NCBI GenBank assembly: GCA_029210465.1
Contig: JARGDL010000020.1
Coordinates: 1-49,524 of the forward strand
Direction: 5' to 3'
DNA from: Stygiobacter electus
Lineage (GTDB): Bacteria > Bacteroidota > Ignavibacteria > Ignavibacteriales > Melioribacteraceae
Length of the DNA stretch: 49,524 bases
Below, in pieces: positions 1 to 8,619 of this stretch. The notes beneath the pieces were generated by a model. The model was not told the DNA's origin, did no database searches, and saw nothing but the letters and a program-made list of their open reading frames with translations. A program made the translations under genes and the position numbers. Position 1 is the first letter of the stretch. Each line of letters starts with the position of its first letter.

Positions 1-1296
1 TTAAGTGTATTTTTTCAATCCTTTCCATAAATTTTTTAATCTTTCTTTTATATTTTTTTCATTTCCATTTTCGCTTGGGAAGTAAAATTGTTTGTCCTTT
101 AGTCCATTTGGTAAATAGCTTTGTTGAACAAAATTATTTTCATAGTCATGTGGATATTTATATTCTTTCCCATAATTGAGTTCTTTCATAAGTTTAGTTG
201 GTGCATTTCTTAAATGCAATGGTGTTTTTGGATTTTCATTATTTCTAACAAAGTTTAGTGCTTCATTAATTGCTAAGTATGAAGCATTACTTTTGGGAGA
301 AGTTGCTAAATAAATTGCACATTGAGATAAAATAATTCTTGCCTCTGGTAATCCAATTTTTTCGCAAGCATCAAAAGTTGCAACTGCAAGTAGAAGTGCG
401 TTTGGCGAAGCATTACCAATATCTTCGGAAGCAAGGATTATCATACGTCTCGCAATAAATAAAATATCTTCTCCACTTTCAATCATTCTTGCAAGCCAAT
501 AAACAGCGGCATCAGGATCAGAACCTCTAATGCTTTTGATAAATGCAGAAATTATATTGTAATGCTCTTCACCATTTTTATCATAAAAAATATTTTTCCT
601 TTGAACTGTAATGTTTATTTTTTCTTTAGTTATTTCAATTTCGTTTTTATCAATTTCAGAAATTAATGTTGCTTCAAAAATGTTTAGTAGAGTTCTTGCA
701 TCACCACCGGATATGTAAATCAAATAATCTTTATCAATATTTTTTATAGTAACTTGTTTTAAAAATTCATCTTTTTGAATAGCATAATTTAAGATATTTA
801 GTAAATCATCTTTCGTTAGTTCTTCTAAAACAAAAACACGCACTCTAGAACGCAAAGCAGGGATGATTTCAAATGATGGATTTTCAGTTGTTGCCCCAAT
901 TAAAATTATTTCTCCTGATTCAACAGATGAAAGAAGTGCATCTTGTTGAGCTTTGTTAAATCTATGAATTTCGTCAATAAATAAAATTGTTTTTTTAAAG
1001 TGAATTTTATTTTGCTTTGCAATTTCAATTATTTCTCTTATTTCTTTTACACCTGAAGCCACTGCATTTATTTGAAAAAATTCTGAGCTGGTTGAATTAG
1101 CGATAATTTTAGCTAATGTTGTTTTACCAGTGCCAGGTGGTCCCCATAAAATAAATGAGGTCAATGCATCATTTTCTACCATTGTACGAACTGGCTTACC
1201 AATATCAACTAAATGTTTTTGTCCTTGAAAATCTTCAAGTGTTTTTGGACGACATCTTTCGGCAAGTGGTATATCGGGTAATTTAATTTTTAACAC
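1..1296 (-). CDS. rarA: Replication-associated recombination protein A (MgsA/RarA AAA+ ATPase)
   Basis: Cytosolic AAA+ ATPase of the clamp-loader clade that acts at stalled replication forks. The 431-residue protein is complete; its stop codon is the first three bases of the window. Visible motifs are Walker A GPPGTGKTT near residues 52-60, Walker [10 protein letters not shown] near 104, and sensor-1 GATTENPSFEI, which is characteristic of RarA and separates it from RuvB. The C-terminal half, with SPKSNASYLAINEA and TPLHLRNAPTKLM, matches the RarA tetramerisation domain, and the length is normal. The start is a GTG, since no in-frame ATG lies close by. It lies three bases downstream of the FtsB-like gene and is probably co-transcribed with it and ddl. 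Recognition is by family motifs only. Confidence 0.95.
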   Translation of the reverse strand: MLKIKLPDIPLAERCRPKTLEDFQGQKHLVDIGKPVRTMVENDALTSFILWGPPGTGKTTLAKIIANSTSSEFFQINAVASGVKEIREIIEIAKQNKIHFKKTILFIDEIHRFNKAQQDALLSSVESGEIILIGATTENPSFEIIPALRSRVRVFVLEELTKDDLLNILNYAIQKDEFLKQVTIKNIDKDYLIYISGGDARTLLNIFEATLISEIDKNEIEITKEKINITVQRKNIFYDKNGEEHYNIISAFIKSIRGSDPDAAVYWLARMIESGEDILFIARRMIILASEDIGNASPNALLLAVATFDACEKIGLPEARIILSQCAIYLATSPKSNASYLAINEALNFVRNNENPKTPLHLRNAPTKLMKELNYGKEYKYPHDYENNFVQQSYLPNGLKDKQFYFPSENGNEKNIKERLKNLWKGLKKYT

Positions 1297-1298
1297 TA

Positions 1299-1580
1299 TT
1301 ATTTTTCTTCTATTAAAAATACTTTTTCGTTCTTCTTACTCATGTGAAATTTTTCACGGGCGACTTTTTCTAACTTTATTTTACTATTATTTAATGAATC
1401 AATTTCATTCTTAAGCCGAAAAATTTCTTCTTCATTTTTTTGGATCTCTTCTTCAATTTTTTCTAATTCATTTTTTGTTCTTAAAAATTTTCGATATCCA
1501 TTTTCATTAAAGTAGAGAAATAAAATTGCAACGATTGTAAGAATAACTATTATAAATCTAAAGATTAATTTTGTTTTCAT
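1299..1580 (-). CDS. FtsB/DivIC-like septum formation initiator
   Basis: Small bitopic cell-division protein of 93 residues. One N-terminal membrane segment (about residues 6-24) is followed by a charged coiled coil (about 30-75, KNELEKIEEEIQKNEEEI). A C-terminal block, KLEKVAREKFHMSKKNEKVF, is the conserved signature of the FtsB/DivIC family. Members join FtsL and FtsQ in the periplasm to activate septal peptidoglycan synthesis. The start overlaps the ddl stop by four bases, so translation is probably coupled. Pairing of a divisome protein with D-Ala-D-Ala ligase fits a shared cell-wall role. FtsB and DivIC cannot be told apart by sequence reading alone, so no symbol is given. Confidence 0.85.
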   Translation of the reverse strand: MKTKLIFRFIIVILTIVAILFLYFNENGYRKFLRTKNELEKIEEEIQKNEEEIFRLKNEIDSLNNSKIKLEKVAREKFHMSKKNEKVFLIEEK

Positions 1581-2572
1581 TCTAATGAAGAAATTAGAAT
1601 TTTTTCGATAAGCTGTTCGAAAGATATTCCTGCTGCGTTTGCAGCTTTGGGAACAAGACTAAAATTTGTCATTCCGGGTAAAGTATTTATTTCTAAACAA
1701 TATGATTCATTTTTTTCGTTGAGGCGAAAATCTATTCTTGAATATGTTTTACAACCAACAGCTTTAAAAGCAATTAAAGCTTGCTCTTGTAGTTTCAATG
1801 AAACTTCATTAGGAATTTCAGCAGGACAAATGTATTCAGACATTCCACTTGTGTATTTGCTTTTATAATCATAGAAACCACTTTTGGGTTTTATTTCTAC
1901 AACTGGTAATGGCTTGTCTTCTAAAATTGCAACGGTTAATTCTCTTCCTTGAATATATTTTTCAATTAAAGCTTTGTTTGAAAATTTAAGTGCTAAATCT
2001 ATTGCATCTTTTAATTGGTTTTCATTTTGACAAAAAGTTAAACCAACTGATGAACCTTGATCGTTTGGTTTAACAACACAAGGATAATTTAATTTTTCAT
2101 ACACTTGTTTTTGAATTTCATTTAAATCATATTTTTTTTCTGCAACGACCCATTCGGCTGTTTTTACACCATGAAATTCGAGAACAATTTTGGTCATCAA
2201 TTTATCCATTGCTAAAGCATTTGTTAAAACACCCGAGCCTGTATATTTTATTCCACGTAGTTCAAGTAATGACTGAATAATTCCATCCTCTCCATATTGC
2301 CCATGTAAAGCAAGAAATGCAACATCAATATCATCAAAAACTGATGAGTTTATTATTTCAATGTAGTTTCTTTTTGATAAATTTTCTGGTGATTGTTGTA
2401 TGAATAAGTCATCTTCATTTTTGGGTTGTTTTAATCCTAGAGCTGGATCAATTGGTATTACATCATAATTTAATTTTCTTAATGCACTTAAAATTGATTT
2501 TGCAGTATTTCTTGAAACTTCTTTTTCAGTTGAGATGCCGCCGAGTAATAAAGCTACTTTTAATTTTTTCAT
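1577..2572 (-). CDS. ddl: D-alanine--D-alanine ligase
   Basis: ATP-grasp enzyme that joins two D-alanines to make the peptidoglycan precursor dipeptide in the cytosol. At 331 residues it has normal family length. The N-terminal domain shows the GGISTEKEVS motif (about 11-20) and HGQYGEDGIIQ near 90. The ATP-grasp region has YPCVVKPNDQGSSVGL near 165, and the metal-binding segment EINTLPGMTNFSLVP is near the C terminus, ending the active site as in Ddl. It sits between a Gfo/Idh oxidoreductase and the FtsB-like gene, overlapping the latter by four bases. No missing residues were noticed. Confidence 0.95.
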   Translation of the reverse strand: MKKLKVALLLGGISTEKEVSRNTAKSILSALRKLNYDVIPIDPALGLKQPKNEDDLFIQQSPENLSKRNYIEIINSSVFDDIDVAFLALHGQYGEDGIIQSLLELRGIKYTGSGVLTNALAMDKLMTKIVLEFHGVKTAEWVVAEKKYDLNEIQKQVYEKLNYPCVVKPNDQGSSVGLTFCQNENQLKDAIDLALKFSNKALIEKYIQGRELTVAILEDKPLPVVEIKPKSGFYDYKSKYTSGMSEYICPAEIPNEVSLKLQEQALIAFKAVGCKTYSRIDFRLNEKNESYCLEINTLPGMTNFSLVPKAANAAGISFEQLIEKILISSLE

Positions 2573-2580
2573 TTCAGTTT

Positions 2581-3588
2581 TTATATGCTTTTTTCTATTT
2601 GTTCAATTAGGTAAATATTTTTTGTTACTTCAGAAAATGGTATGGTAGTTTTTTTATTATTTAGAAATAATTTTTGTGAGTTTCTTAACATTGTTAAAGT
2701 CTTATTTACTTTTTTTCTAAATTTTTTTCTCCCCTCACCTAAAAGATCTATTGTCAAAAGTGTTGGAGCTTTTTTCTTATCAAAAATATTTTCAATTATA
2801 ATTGCGCCATTATGACCCAACATTTCAATTCTATTAACAGATTTTTTACTTAAATATGAAACTGAAAGATTTCCATAACAATTGCTTTTAAATTTTAGAG
2901 AGGCAGTTAAAAAATCATTTTGTGGATTTTTATAAATAAGATTATCTGCAAAAGATTTTACTTCTATAATTTCACCACCTAAATATTGCAATAAATCAAT
3001 CATTTGATGACCTAAATCTCTGAGAACACTAATTCCAGAAAGTTTACTTTTATAGATTGAACTTTCATCTGGCAAAAAATCAATATGATAAGTTGCAGAG
3101 ATTGAGTGAATTTTTCCAATTACTTGTTTTTCTATTAACTCTTTTGCTTTAATTACAAGTGGATTAAATCTATGTGAATAATTAACAATAACATTAAGTT
3201 CTTTTTCTGAAATCATCTTTTCTATTTCTAAAGATTGATTATAAGTAATTGCAGATGGTTTTTCACATAATAAATTTTTATGGTTATTAATAAAAAAGAT
3301 GGCATTTTCAAAAAAATCATTTGAATTATCTGCTAAGTAAACAATGTCAAAATCACTTTTTAAAAATTCGTTTATATCATTAAAATAATTTATAACACCA
3401 TACTTTTCAGCAATTTCTTTTGCTTCATTAAAACCATTTGAATAAACTGACGTAACTTTACTTTTTGTTAGCAATTGAATTGCTGAAAAAAAACTCTGAA
3501 CATCAAAATTCTTATTAAATGCAACTCCCCATTTAATTTTTTTTGGCAATTTTACTCTTAAGTTAATATTTACAGGTTTAACTATCAT
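2581..3588 (-). CDS. Gfo/Idh/MocA family oxidoreductase with degenerate nucleotide-binding loop
   Basis: A 335-residue member of the glucose-fructose oxidoreductase/inositol dehydrogenase family. The family EKP motif is present (LLCEKPSAITYNQ, about 109-121), as is SHRFNP and a helix with RDLGHQMIDLLQYLGG where the catalytic His/Asp usually sit. The N-terminal beta-alpha-beta unit reads KIKWGVAFNKNFDV instead of the usual GxGxxG loop, so cofactor binding may be altered or lost. Family members use NAD(P) to oxidise or epimerise sugars and sugar nucleotides; no substrate can be named here. It is eight bases upstream of ddl and one base downstream of metF, so it belongs to the same transcription unit. 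Confidence 0.75.
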   Translation of the reverse strand: MIVKPVNINLRVKLPKKIKWGVAFNKNFDVQSFFSAIQLLTKSKVTSVYSNGFNEAKEIAEKYGVINYFNDINEFLKSDFDIVYLADNSNDFFENAIFFINNHKNLLCEKPSAITYNQSLEIEKMISEKELNVIVNYSHRFNPLVIKAKELIEKQVIGKIHSISATYHIDFLPDESSIYKSKLSGISVLRDLGHQMIDLLQYLGGEIIEVKSFADNLIYKNPQNDFLTASLKFKSNCYGNLSVSYLSKKSVNRIEMLGHNGAIIIENIFDKKKAPTLLTIDLLGEGRKKFRKKVNKTLTMLRNSQKLFLNNKKTTIPFSEVTKNIYLIEQIEKSI

Positions 3589-3589
3589 T

Positions 3590-4543
3590 TTATAAATTAA
3601 TTTTTTTCATCAAATACTTTATTGGAGTTGAATTTTGCATTACATAAAAATGAATAGCCGGGGCATTATTATTTAATAAATCTTCAACTTGTTTAAAAGC
3701 CCATTCAACACCAATATCAACAACATGTTCTGGTTTTGCTTTTTCAATTTCTTCAGCTAATTCATTTGGAATATCAATGTAAAAATTTTTAGGTAATGAT
3801 TTAATTTGAGCTTTAGATGTAATTACTTTTAATCCCGGAATAATTGGAACATTAATTCCTGATTTACGGCATTGATTTACATATTCATAAAAGAATTTAT
3901 TTGAGAAAAACATTTGTGTTACAATGTAAGAAGCTCCAGCATCAACTTTTTCTTTTGTGTGTTTAATATCAATATTAATATTTGGTGCTTCAAAATGCTT
4001 TTCTGGATAACCACCAACTCCAATACAAATATCCATAGGTTCTGCATCGAGTAAACCATCTTCAATATATTTTCCATTATTTAAATCAACAATTTGTTTC
4101 ACTAAATCAATAGCATATTCATTTGCAGAGCGGCCAAACTTTAATGGTTTTTTGTACGCATGATCGTCACCTCGAACAACAAGTACATTATCAATTCCTA
4201 AGTAATGAATTTCAATTAAAAAATCTTCTGTCTCTTCACGTGTGAAGCCGCTGCATAAAACATGTGGGACTGCATCAATGTTATATTTATTTTGGATTAA
4301 TGCACAAAGTCCAAGTGTTCCAGGTCTTTTTCGTTTTACTTTCATTTGTAACGAACCATCGGGAGTTTCTTCGTACATTACTTCTGCAGCATGACTTGTA
4401 ATATCAATAAAAGGTGGATTGTATTTTACTAAGTCATCAAGTACTTGAAGAAGTTGTTTTACATTTCCTCCTCTTTTAGGTGGAATAATTTCAAAACTTA
4501 TTAATGTATTATTTGCTTTTTCTAAATGTTCTATTACTTTCAT
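3590..4543 (-). CDS. metF: Methylenetetrahydrofolate reductase
   Basis: FAD-dependent reduction of 5,10-methylene-tetrahydrofolate to 5-methyl-tetrahydrofolate, which supplies the methyl group for methionine. The TIM-barrel protein of 317 residues opens with LISFEIIPPKRGG, containing the catalytic Glu of the family (normally F-E-x-x-P-P). Further marks are DITSHAAE near 48, VLVVRGDDHAYKK near 122, and AGASYIVTQMFF near 202, the latter being the FAD/folate-binding region. Length and motifs are standard. It leads a close-packed group with the oxidoreductase and ddl, separated from the acylase upstream by about 50 bases. No riboswitch-like leader is visible in that short gap. Confidence 0.93.
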   Translation of the reverse strand: MKVIEHLEKANNTLISFEIIPPKRGGNVKQLLQVLDDLVKYNPPFIDITSHAAEVMYEETPDGSLQMKVKRKRPGTLGLCALIQNKYNIDAVPHVLCSGFTREETEDFLIEIHYLGIDNVLVVRGDDHAYKKPLKFGRSANEYAIDLVKQIVDLNNGKYIEDGLLDAEPMDICIGVGGYPEKHFEAPNINIDIKHTKEKVDAGASYIVTQMFFSNKFFYEYVNQCRKSGINVPIIPGLKVITSKAQIKSLPKNFYIDIPNELAEEIEKAKPEHVVDIGVEWAFKQVEDLLNNNAPAIHFYVMQNSTPIKYLMKKINL

Positions 4544-4594
4544 AAATTCCTAAATAATGTCAATTGCAATTTAATATTTTTATTCGACTTCTAC

Positions 4595-7057
4595 TCAATT
4601 TGGTATTAATGTCAATTTATATTCTGATGATTTTATAAATTCATTTTCATTTAATTTCAATTTGATATAACTTCCTTTTAACCATTTGTTTGTCATATCT
4701 TTATAATTATTACTTAAAAAATGCCCAGCTTGACCAGTTGGTAAAATAAAATAAAGATAATCAGGTTGAGCAAAGTCAAAAATATACCGCATTGAAGGAC
4801 CTAAATAATTTTCAAATTTTTTTCTTTTTGTTAAATCTTGTGTTTCAGTTTCTTTATCAAATAAATCACTAAAAGAGTATTCTGTGTTGAAAATTGTTGT
4901 ACCATCACCACCAATTGAATAAGGGCCAACATTAACTAATTTATCAATTATTGATGACTGACCACTGAACATGTGTTTAAATTCAACTTTATGAATTTTT
5001 CCCCATTGCCAATTTTCAACATTACTTCCATATTTTTTTTCTAATTCACTCAAAGCATCGGCCATACTTTTTCTAATAATATCATTTTGGGTTTCAACTA
5101 CTTGAGTTTTTACATTATCAAAAAATGACGAATCATCATTTAGTATTTCTATAATTTTTCTGTATGGAACATTAGCCACAAAAATATATTCCCTCAATAA
5201 ATGATTACTTAATTCATCACCCCAAACATTTTGAATAAAGTTTTTTAGAAAGAAGGAATAAATTGCAGGCGTTTGACTAAATTCATTCAATTCAAAATTC
5301 CAATTATTTAACAACTCGATTGCCGTCTGCAAGTTTTTATCTTTTATTTTAACATCTTGAAAAGCAGTCAAAATATGTTTGGTAATTTCTTTTGCGTAAG
5401 GAGAAACAAAATCCATTTGATATTTCATAAAGTCTTCAACAGAATGTTTTTGTTTACTTAATAAAAGCTCAGTAATTCTATCAATTCTTGAAGATGGTTC
5501 CCATAAATTTGAAATATGAATTGGATAATCTTTAATTGTTTTGTTATTTGCTGAAGCAATAAAATTTTGCGATGGATTAAATAATTTTGGTAATTGTTCA
5601 AATGGAACGAAACCAATCCAATCAGAATTCGAAGTTGTTCCATCATAAATTAGTGTCGGTGAATTATTTTTTCTAATTGGAAGGCGAACAGCACAAATGT
5701 AGCCGATGTTATTTTGTTTATCTGCATAAACGAAATTTTGTCCTGGAATTGTAAAATATTTTAGTGCTTCATTAAAGTCATTCCAATTTTTCGCTTTGTT
5801 CAAAAGTATAGATGAATAAACTTCATCGCTAAATTCAAAGCCAGTCCAACGCATGCTCATAGTTGGAAATTCAACTTCGCTTTTAGGAAAAAGTTTTTGA
5901 TATGGATGAATATCAGTAACAATTGGTCCGCGATGTGTTTTTTTAATTTCAAAAACTACATTTGATGAATCTTTTACTTTTATTGTATCTTTATAAATTT
6001 TTAATTCTTTCCAGTTGCCATCTAAAAAATATTTTGTTTTTGAAGAGTCAAGTTTTTCAATGTAGAAATCAGCATCATCTGCCATTACATTAGTCATTGC
6101 CCAAGCAATATTTTGATTCTTTCCAATCACGATTGATGGCAATCCTGGTAATGAAAAACCTTCAGCATTCCAATTATTGCTTCTTATCATTACAAAATAC
6201 CATTTACCAGGTTGACTAAAAGCAAGATGTGGATCATTGGCAATTATTGGTTTTCCTGAAACTGATTTTTGTGAATTCACAACCCAATTATTTGAACCAA
6301 TATGAGTTCCAACAAAACCAACAAATTTTCTGTATTGTCTATCTACATCAACTAATTCAGATGAAATAGAACTTACCTGTTTTAGTTGTTGAGGTGTTAT
6401 AGTCGGTGCATTTTCGGGAAAATGTGGAATTAATTCTTTTGCTTTTTCTTCTCCAAATTTTTGAACAAACTGAGAAAATACAATATCTGTCCACCAACTA
6501 ATATTTAATTCCCAGCCCATCAATTTTGCAATTATTAAACTGTGTTCTGGTTTCCATAATTCTGGATCATAGCCAAGGATATCAAACTCAACTTGATATT
6601 TTCCTTTTGAATTTTTAATAAATTCATTAACACCTTTTGAATATGCAATTAAAACTTTTTGAGATAAAGGATTTAGTTTTAGGAAAGAAGCTTTAGCAAT
6701 TTTATAGATTTCCATCGTTCTGAACATTTTATCAATTGGAATTAATTTCGAGCCAAAAATTTCACTTAGTCTACCTTCACCAGCTCTACGAGCAATATCC
6801 ATTTGAAACAATCTTTCCTGTGCATGTAAATATCCAATTGCAAATGCAACATCCTCATCATTTGCTGCTTCAATTAATGGAATTGCATTTTCATCTCGAT
6901 AAATTTCAATTTTATTTTTTATGAATGATACTTTTAACTCATCATTATAATTTGGTAATGATTTTTTCAACATATAGTATGAAATGATCGAACCAACAAT
7001 TAGAACACTAACTAGCACAATTGAAATGCCGATAAAAATTTTTTTCCAGCTTTTCAT
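4595..7057 (-). CDS. Penicillin acylase family Ntn-hydrolase
   Basis: An 820-residue N-terminal-nucleophile amidohydrolase. Residues 8-29 form a membrane segment that may be a signal peptide or anchor, placing the enzyme in the periplasm. An alpha-chain region with GYLHAQERLFQMDIARRAGEGRLSE (in pieces, about 75-99) precedes the maturation site HIGSNNWVV, in which Ser255 would become the nucleophile of the beta chain. The motif IANDPHLAFSQP and a C-terminal region with PTGQAGHFLSNNY follow the family pattern. Relatives cleave beta-lactam side chains, acyl-homoserine lactones or other N-acyl compounds; the substrate here is unknown. It is divergent from rmuC, with about 105 bases between the two starts. 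Confidence 0.9.
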   Translation of the reverse strand: MKSWKKIFIGISIVLVSVLIVGSIISYYMLKKSLPNYNDELKVSFIKNKIEIYRDENAIPLIEAANDEDVAFAIGYLHAQERLFQMDIARRAGEGRLSEIFGSKLIPIDKMFRTMEIYKIAKASFLKLNPLSQKVLIAYSKGVNEFIKNSKGKYQVEFDILGYDPELWKPEHSLIIAKLMGWELNISWWTDIVFSQFVQKFGEEKAKELIPHFPENAPTITPQQLKQVSSISSELVDVDRQYRKFVGFVGTHIGSNNWVVNSQKSVSGKPIIANDPHLAFSQPGKWYFVMIRSNNWNAEGFSLPGLPSIVIGKNQNIAWAMTNVMADDADFYIEKLDSSKTKYFLDGNWKELKIYKDTIKVKDSSNVVFEIKKTHRGPIVTDIHPYQKLFPKSEVEFPTMSMRWTGFEFSDEVYSSILLNKAKNWNDFNEALKYFTIPGQNFVYADKQNNIGYICAVRLPIRKNNSPTLIYDGTTSNSDWIGFVPFEQLPKLFNPSQNFIASANNKTIKDYPIHISNLWEPSSRIDRITELLLSKQKHSVEDFMKYQMDFVSPYAKEITKHILTAFQDVKIKDKNLQTAIELLNNWNFELNEFSQTPAIYSFFLKNFIQNVWGDELSNHLLREYIFVANVPYRKIIEILNDDSSFFDNVKTQVVETQNDIIRKSMADALSELEKKYGSNVENWQWGKIHKVEFKHMFSGQSSIIDKLVNVGPYSIGGDGTTIFNTEYSFSDLFDKETETQDLTKRKKFENYLGPSMRYIFDFAQPDYLYFILPTGQAGHFLSNNYKDMTNKWLKGSYIKLKLNENEFIKSSEYKLTLIPN

Positions 7058-7162
7058 TTTTTATCTTCCCAATTATTCACAAATCTAATTTATAAATTGA
7101 TTTGGTCAATTTGAAAATATTTTATAAATAAGTTTATGTAATTATTCAATTTAGGTGTCAAT

Positions 7163-8443
7163 ATGGAAATAGTTTTAATTATTACTCTAATCACTGTTTT
7201 AATTTTATCTTTTTTGGTTTTTAATCTCAACAAAAAAATTAATTCATTTGAGCAAATAACCTACAAAGAAGAATTTGAAAGATTGGAAAAATCATTTCGT
7301 GATGAAATTTCAAGAAGCAGATCTGAAATAAATTCTAACTCAAAAGAACAAAGAGAAGAAATAAGTGGAGCCGTTCTAAAATTTGGTGAACAACTTTCAA
7401 GAAATCTTTCCAACATTTCTGAAATGCAAAAAAATCAGCTTGATCATTTTGCAAATCAACTAAAAAATTTAACGCAGACAAATGAAGATAAATTTAGACA
7501 ACTTCAGGAAAAAGTAGAAAATCAATTAAAAGAAATTCAAGATAAAAATGAAAAGAAACTTGAAGAAATGAGATTAACAGTTGACGAAAAATTACATTCA
7601 ACTTTAGAGAAGAGATTAAGCGAATCATTTTCATTAGTTAGTGACCGACTTGAAGCTGTTCGTGAAGGTTTGGGTGAAATGAGAAATCTCGCAAGTGGTG
7701 TTGGTGATTTAAAAAGAGTTTTAACAAATGTCAAAACTCGAGGAACTTGGGGTGAAATTCAATTAGAAAATTTGATTGAACAAATACTAACACGAGAGCA
7801 ATATGAAAAAAATTTCCCAACAAAAAAAGAAAGTAATGACAGAGTTGAGTTTGCTATCAAAATGCCAGGCCGCAATGATCAAAATAATGGATTTTGTTAT
7901 TTACCTATAGATGCAAAATTTCCTATTGAAGATTATCAAAGATTAGTTCAAGCACAAGAAAATGGTGATGTAAATTTAGTTGATGAAGCATCTAAAGCAA
8001 TTGAAGCAAGAATAAAATTGGAAGCTAAATCAATCAAAGATAAATATATTGATCCACCAAATACTACTGATGTTGCTATTTTATTTTTACCAGTTGAAGG
8101 TTTATATGCTGAAGTTTTACGAAGACCCGGATTGTTTGAAAAAATTCAAAATGATTTTAAAGTTATCATTGCTGGTCCAACTACAATTTCGGCAATTCTA
8201 AATAGTTTGCAAATGGGATTTAGAACTTTAGCAATTGAAAAACGCTCGAGTGAAGTTTGGAGTTTGCTAAGTATTGTGAAATCAGAATTTATAAAGTTTG
8301 GTGAAGTGCTTGATAAAACACAAGAAAAACTTGAGCAAGCTAGTAAACAAATTGATAGTGCTAAAACCAGAACGAGAGTTATTGAAAGGAAATTAAAAGA
8401 TGTTGAAATAAATCCTTCTGATGAAATTAAACTGATAGAATAA
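7163..8443 (+). CDS. rmuC: DNA recombination protein RmuC
   Basis: RmuC-family protein of 426 residues, proposed to limit rearrangement between inverted repeats. A single N-terminal membrane segment (about 3-22) precedes a long charged coiled coil (about 30-150, rich in KQLQEKVENQLKEIQ-type heptads) and the conserved nuclease-like RmuC domain. That domain shows RGTWGEIQLENLIEQIL near 193, FCYLPIDAKFPIEDYQRL near 244 and VAILFLPVEGLYAEVL near 307, including the D-x-K of a PD-(D/E)xK-type core. A ribosome site AGGTG lies five to six bases before the ATG. The gene is divergent from the acylase and followed by a 176-base spacer. Confidence 0.93.
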   Translation: MEIVLIITLITVLILSFLVFNLNKKINSFEQITYKEEFERLEKSFRDEISRSRSEINSNSKEQREEISGAVLKFGEQLSRNLSNISEMQKNQLDHFANQLKNLTQTNEDKFRQLQEKVENQLKEIQDKNEKKLEEMRLTVDEKLHSTLEKRLSESFSLVSDRLEAVREGLGEMRNLASGVGDLKRVLTNVKTRGTWGEIQLENLIEQILTREQYEKNFPTKKESNDRVEFAIKMPGRNDQNNGFCYLPIDAKFPIEDYQRLVQAQENGDVNLVDEASKAIEARIKLEAKSIKDKYIDPPNTTDVAILFLPVEGLYAEVLRRPGLFEKIQNDFKVIIAGPTTISAILNSLQMGFRTLAIEKRSSEVWSLLSIVKSEFIKFGEVLDKTQEKLEQASKQIDSAKTRTRVIERKLKDVEINPSDEIKLIE

Positions 8444-8502
8444 GATTTATTACATTAAATTATTTTAATTCACCATTATCAATTAAAGAATACTATGATT
8501 TG

Positions 8503-8540
8503 TTTTTTACCACAGATTTCACAGATTACCACAAATTATA
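8503..8540. repeat. Dispersed CCACAGATT-type repeat, single arm
   Basis: The spacer between rmuC and the aldehyde dehydrogenase contains TTTTTTACCACAGATT followed by TCACAGATTACCACAAATT. The same sequence family, in inverted orientation and nearly base for base, forms one arm of the large inverted repeat behind recQ (33580-33600). It is therefore a dispersed intergenic element. Here only one arm is evident, so it is not obviously a terminator. Nothing else is recognisable in this spacer. Confidence 0.55.
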
Positions 8541-8619
8541 ATTCATTAAAGAAGATTTTATTTTATTGAAGTTCACTGCTACTCTCTTTATATTTGATTA
8601 GTAAAAGAACGGTATTTAA

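Noticed and set aside
4544..4594. Possible riboswitch before metF
   Set aside because: The gap is only about 50 bases of AT-rich sequence with no conserved core or stem that could be a SAM or cobalamin riboswitch.
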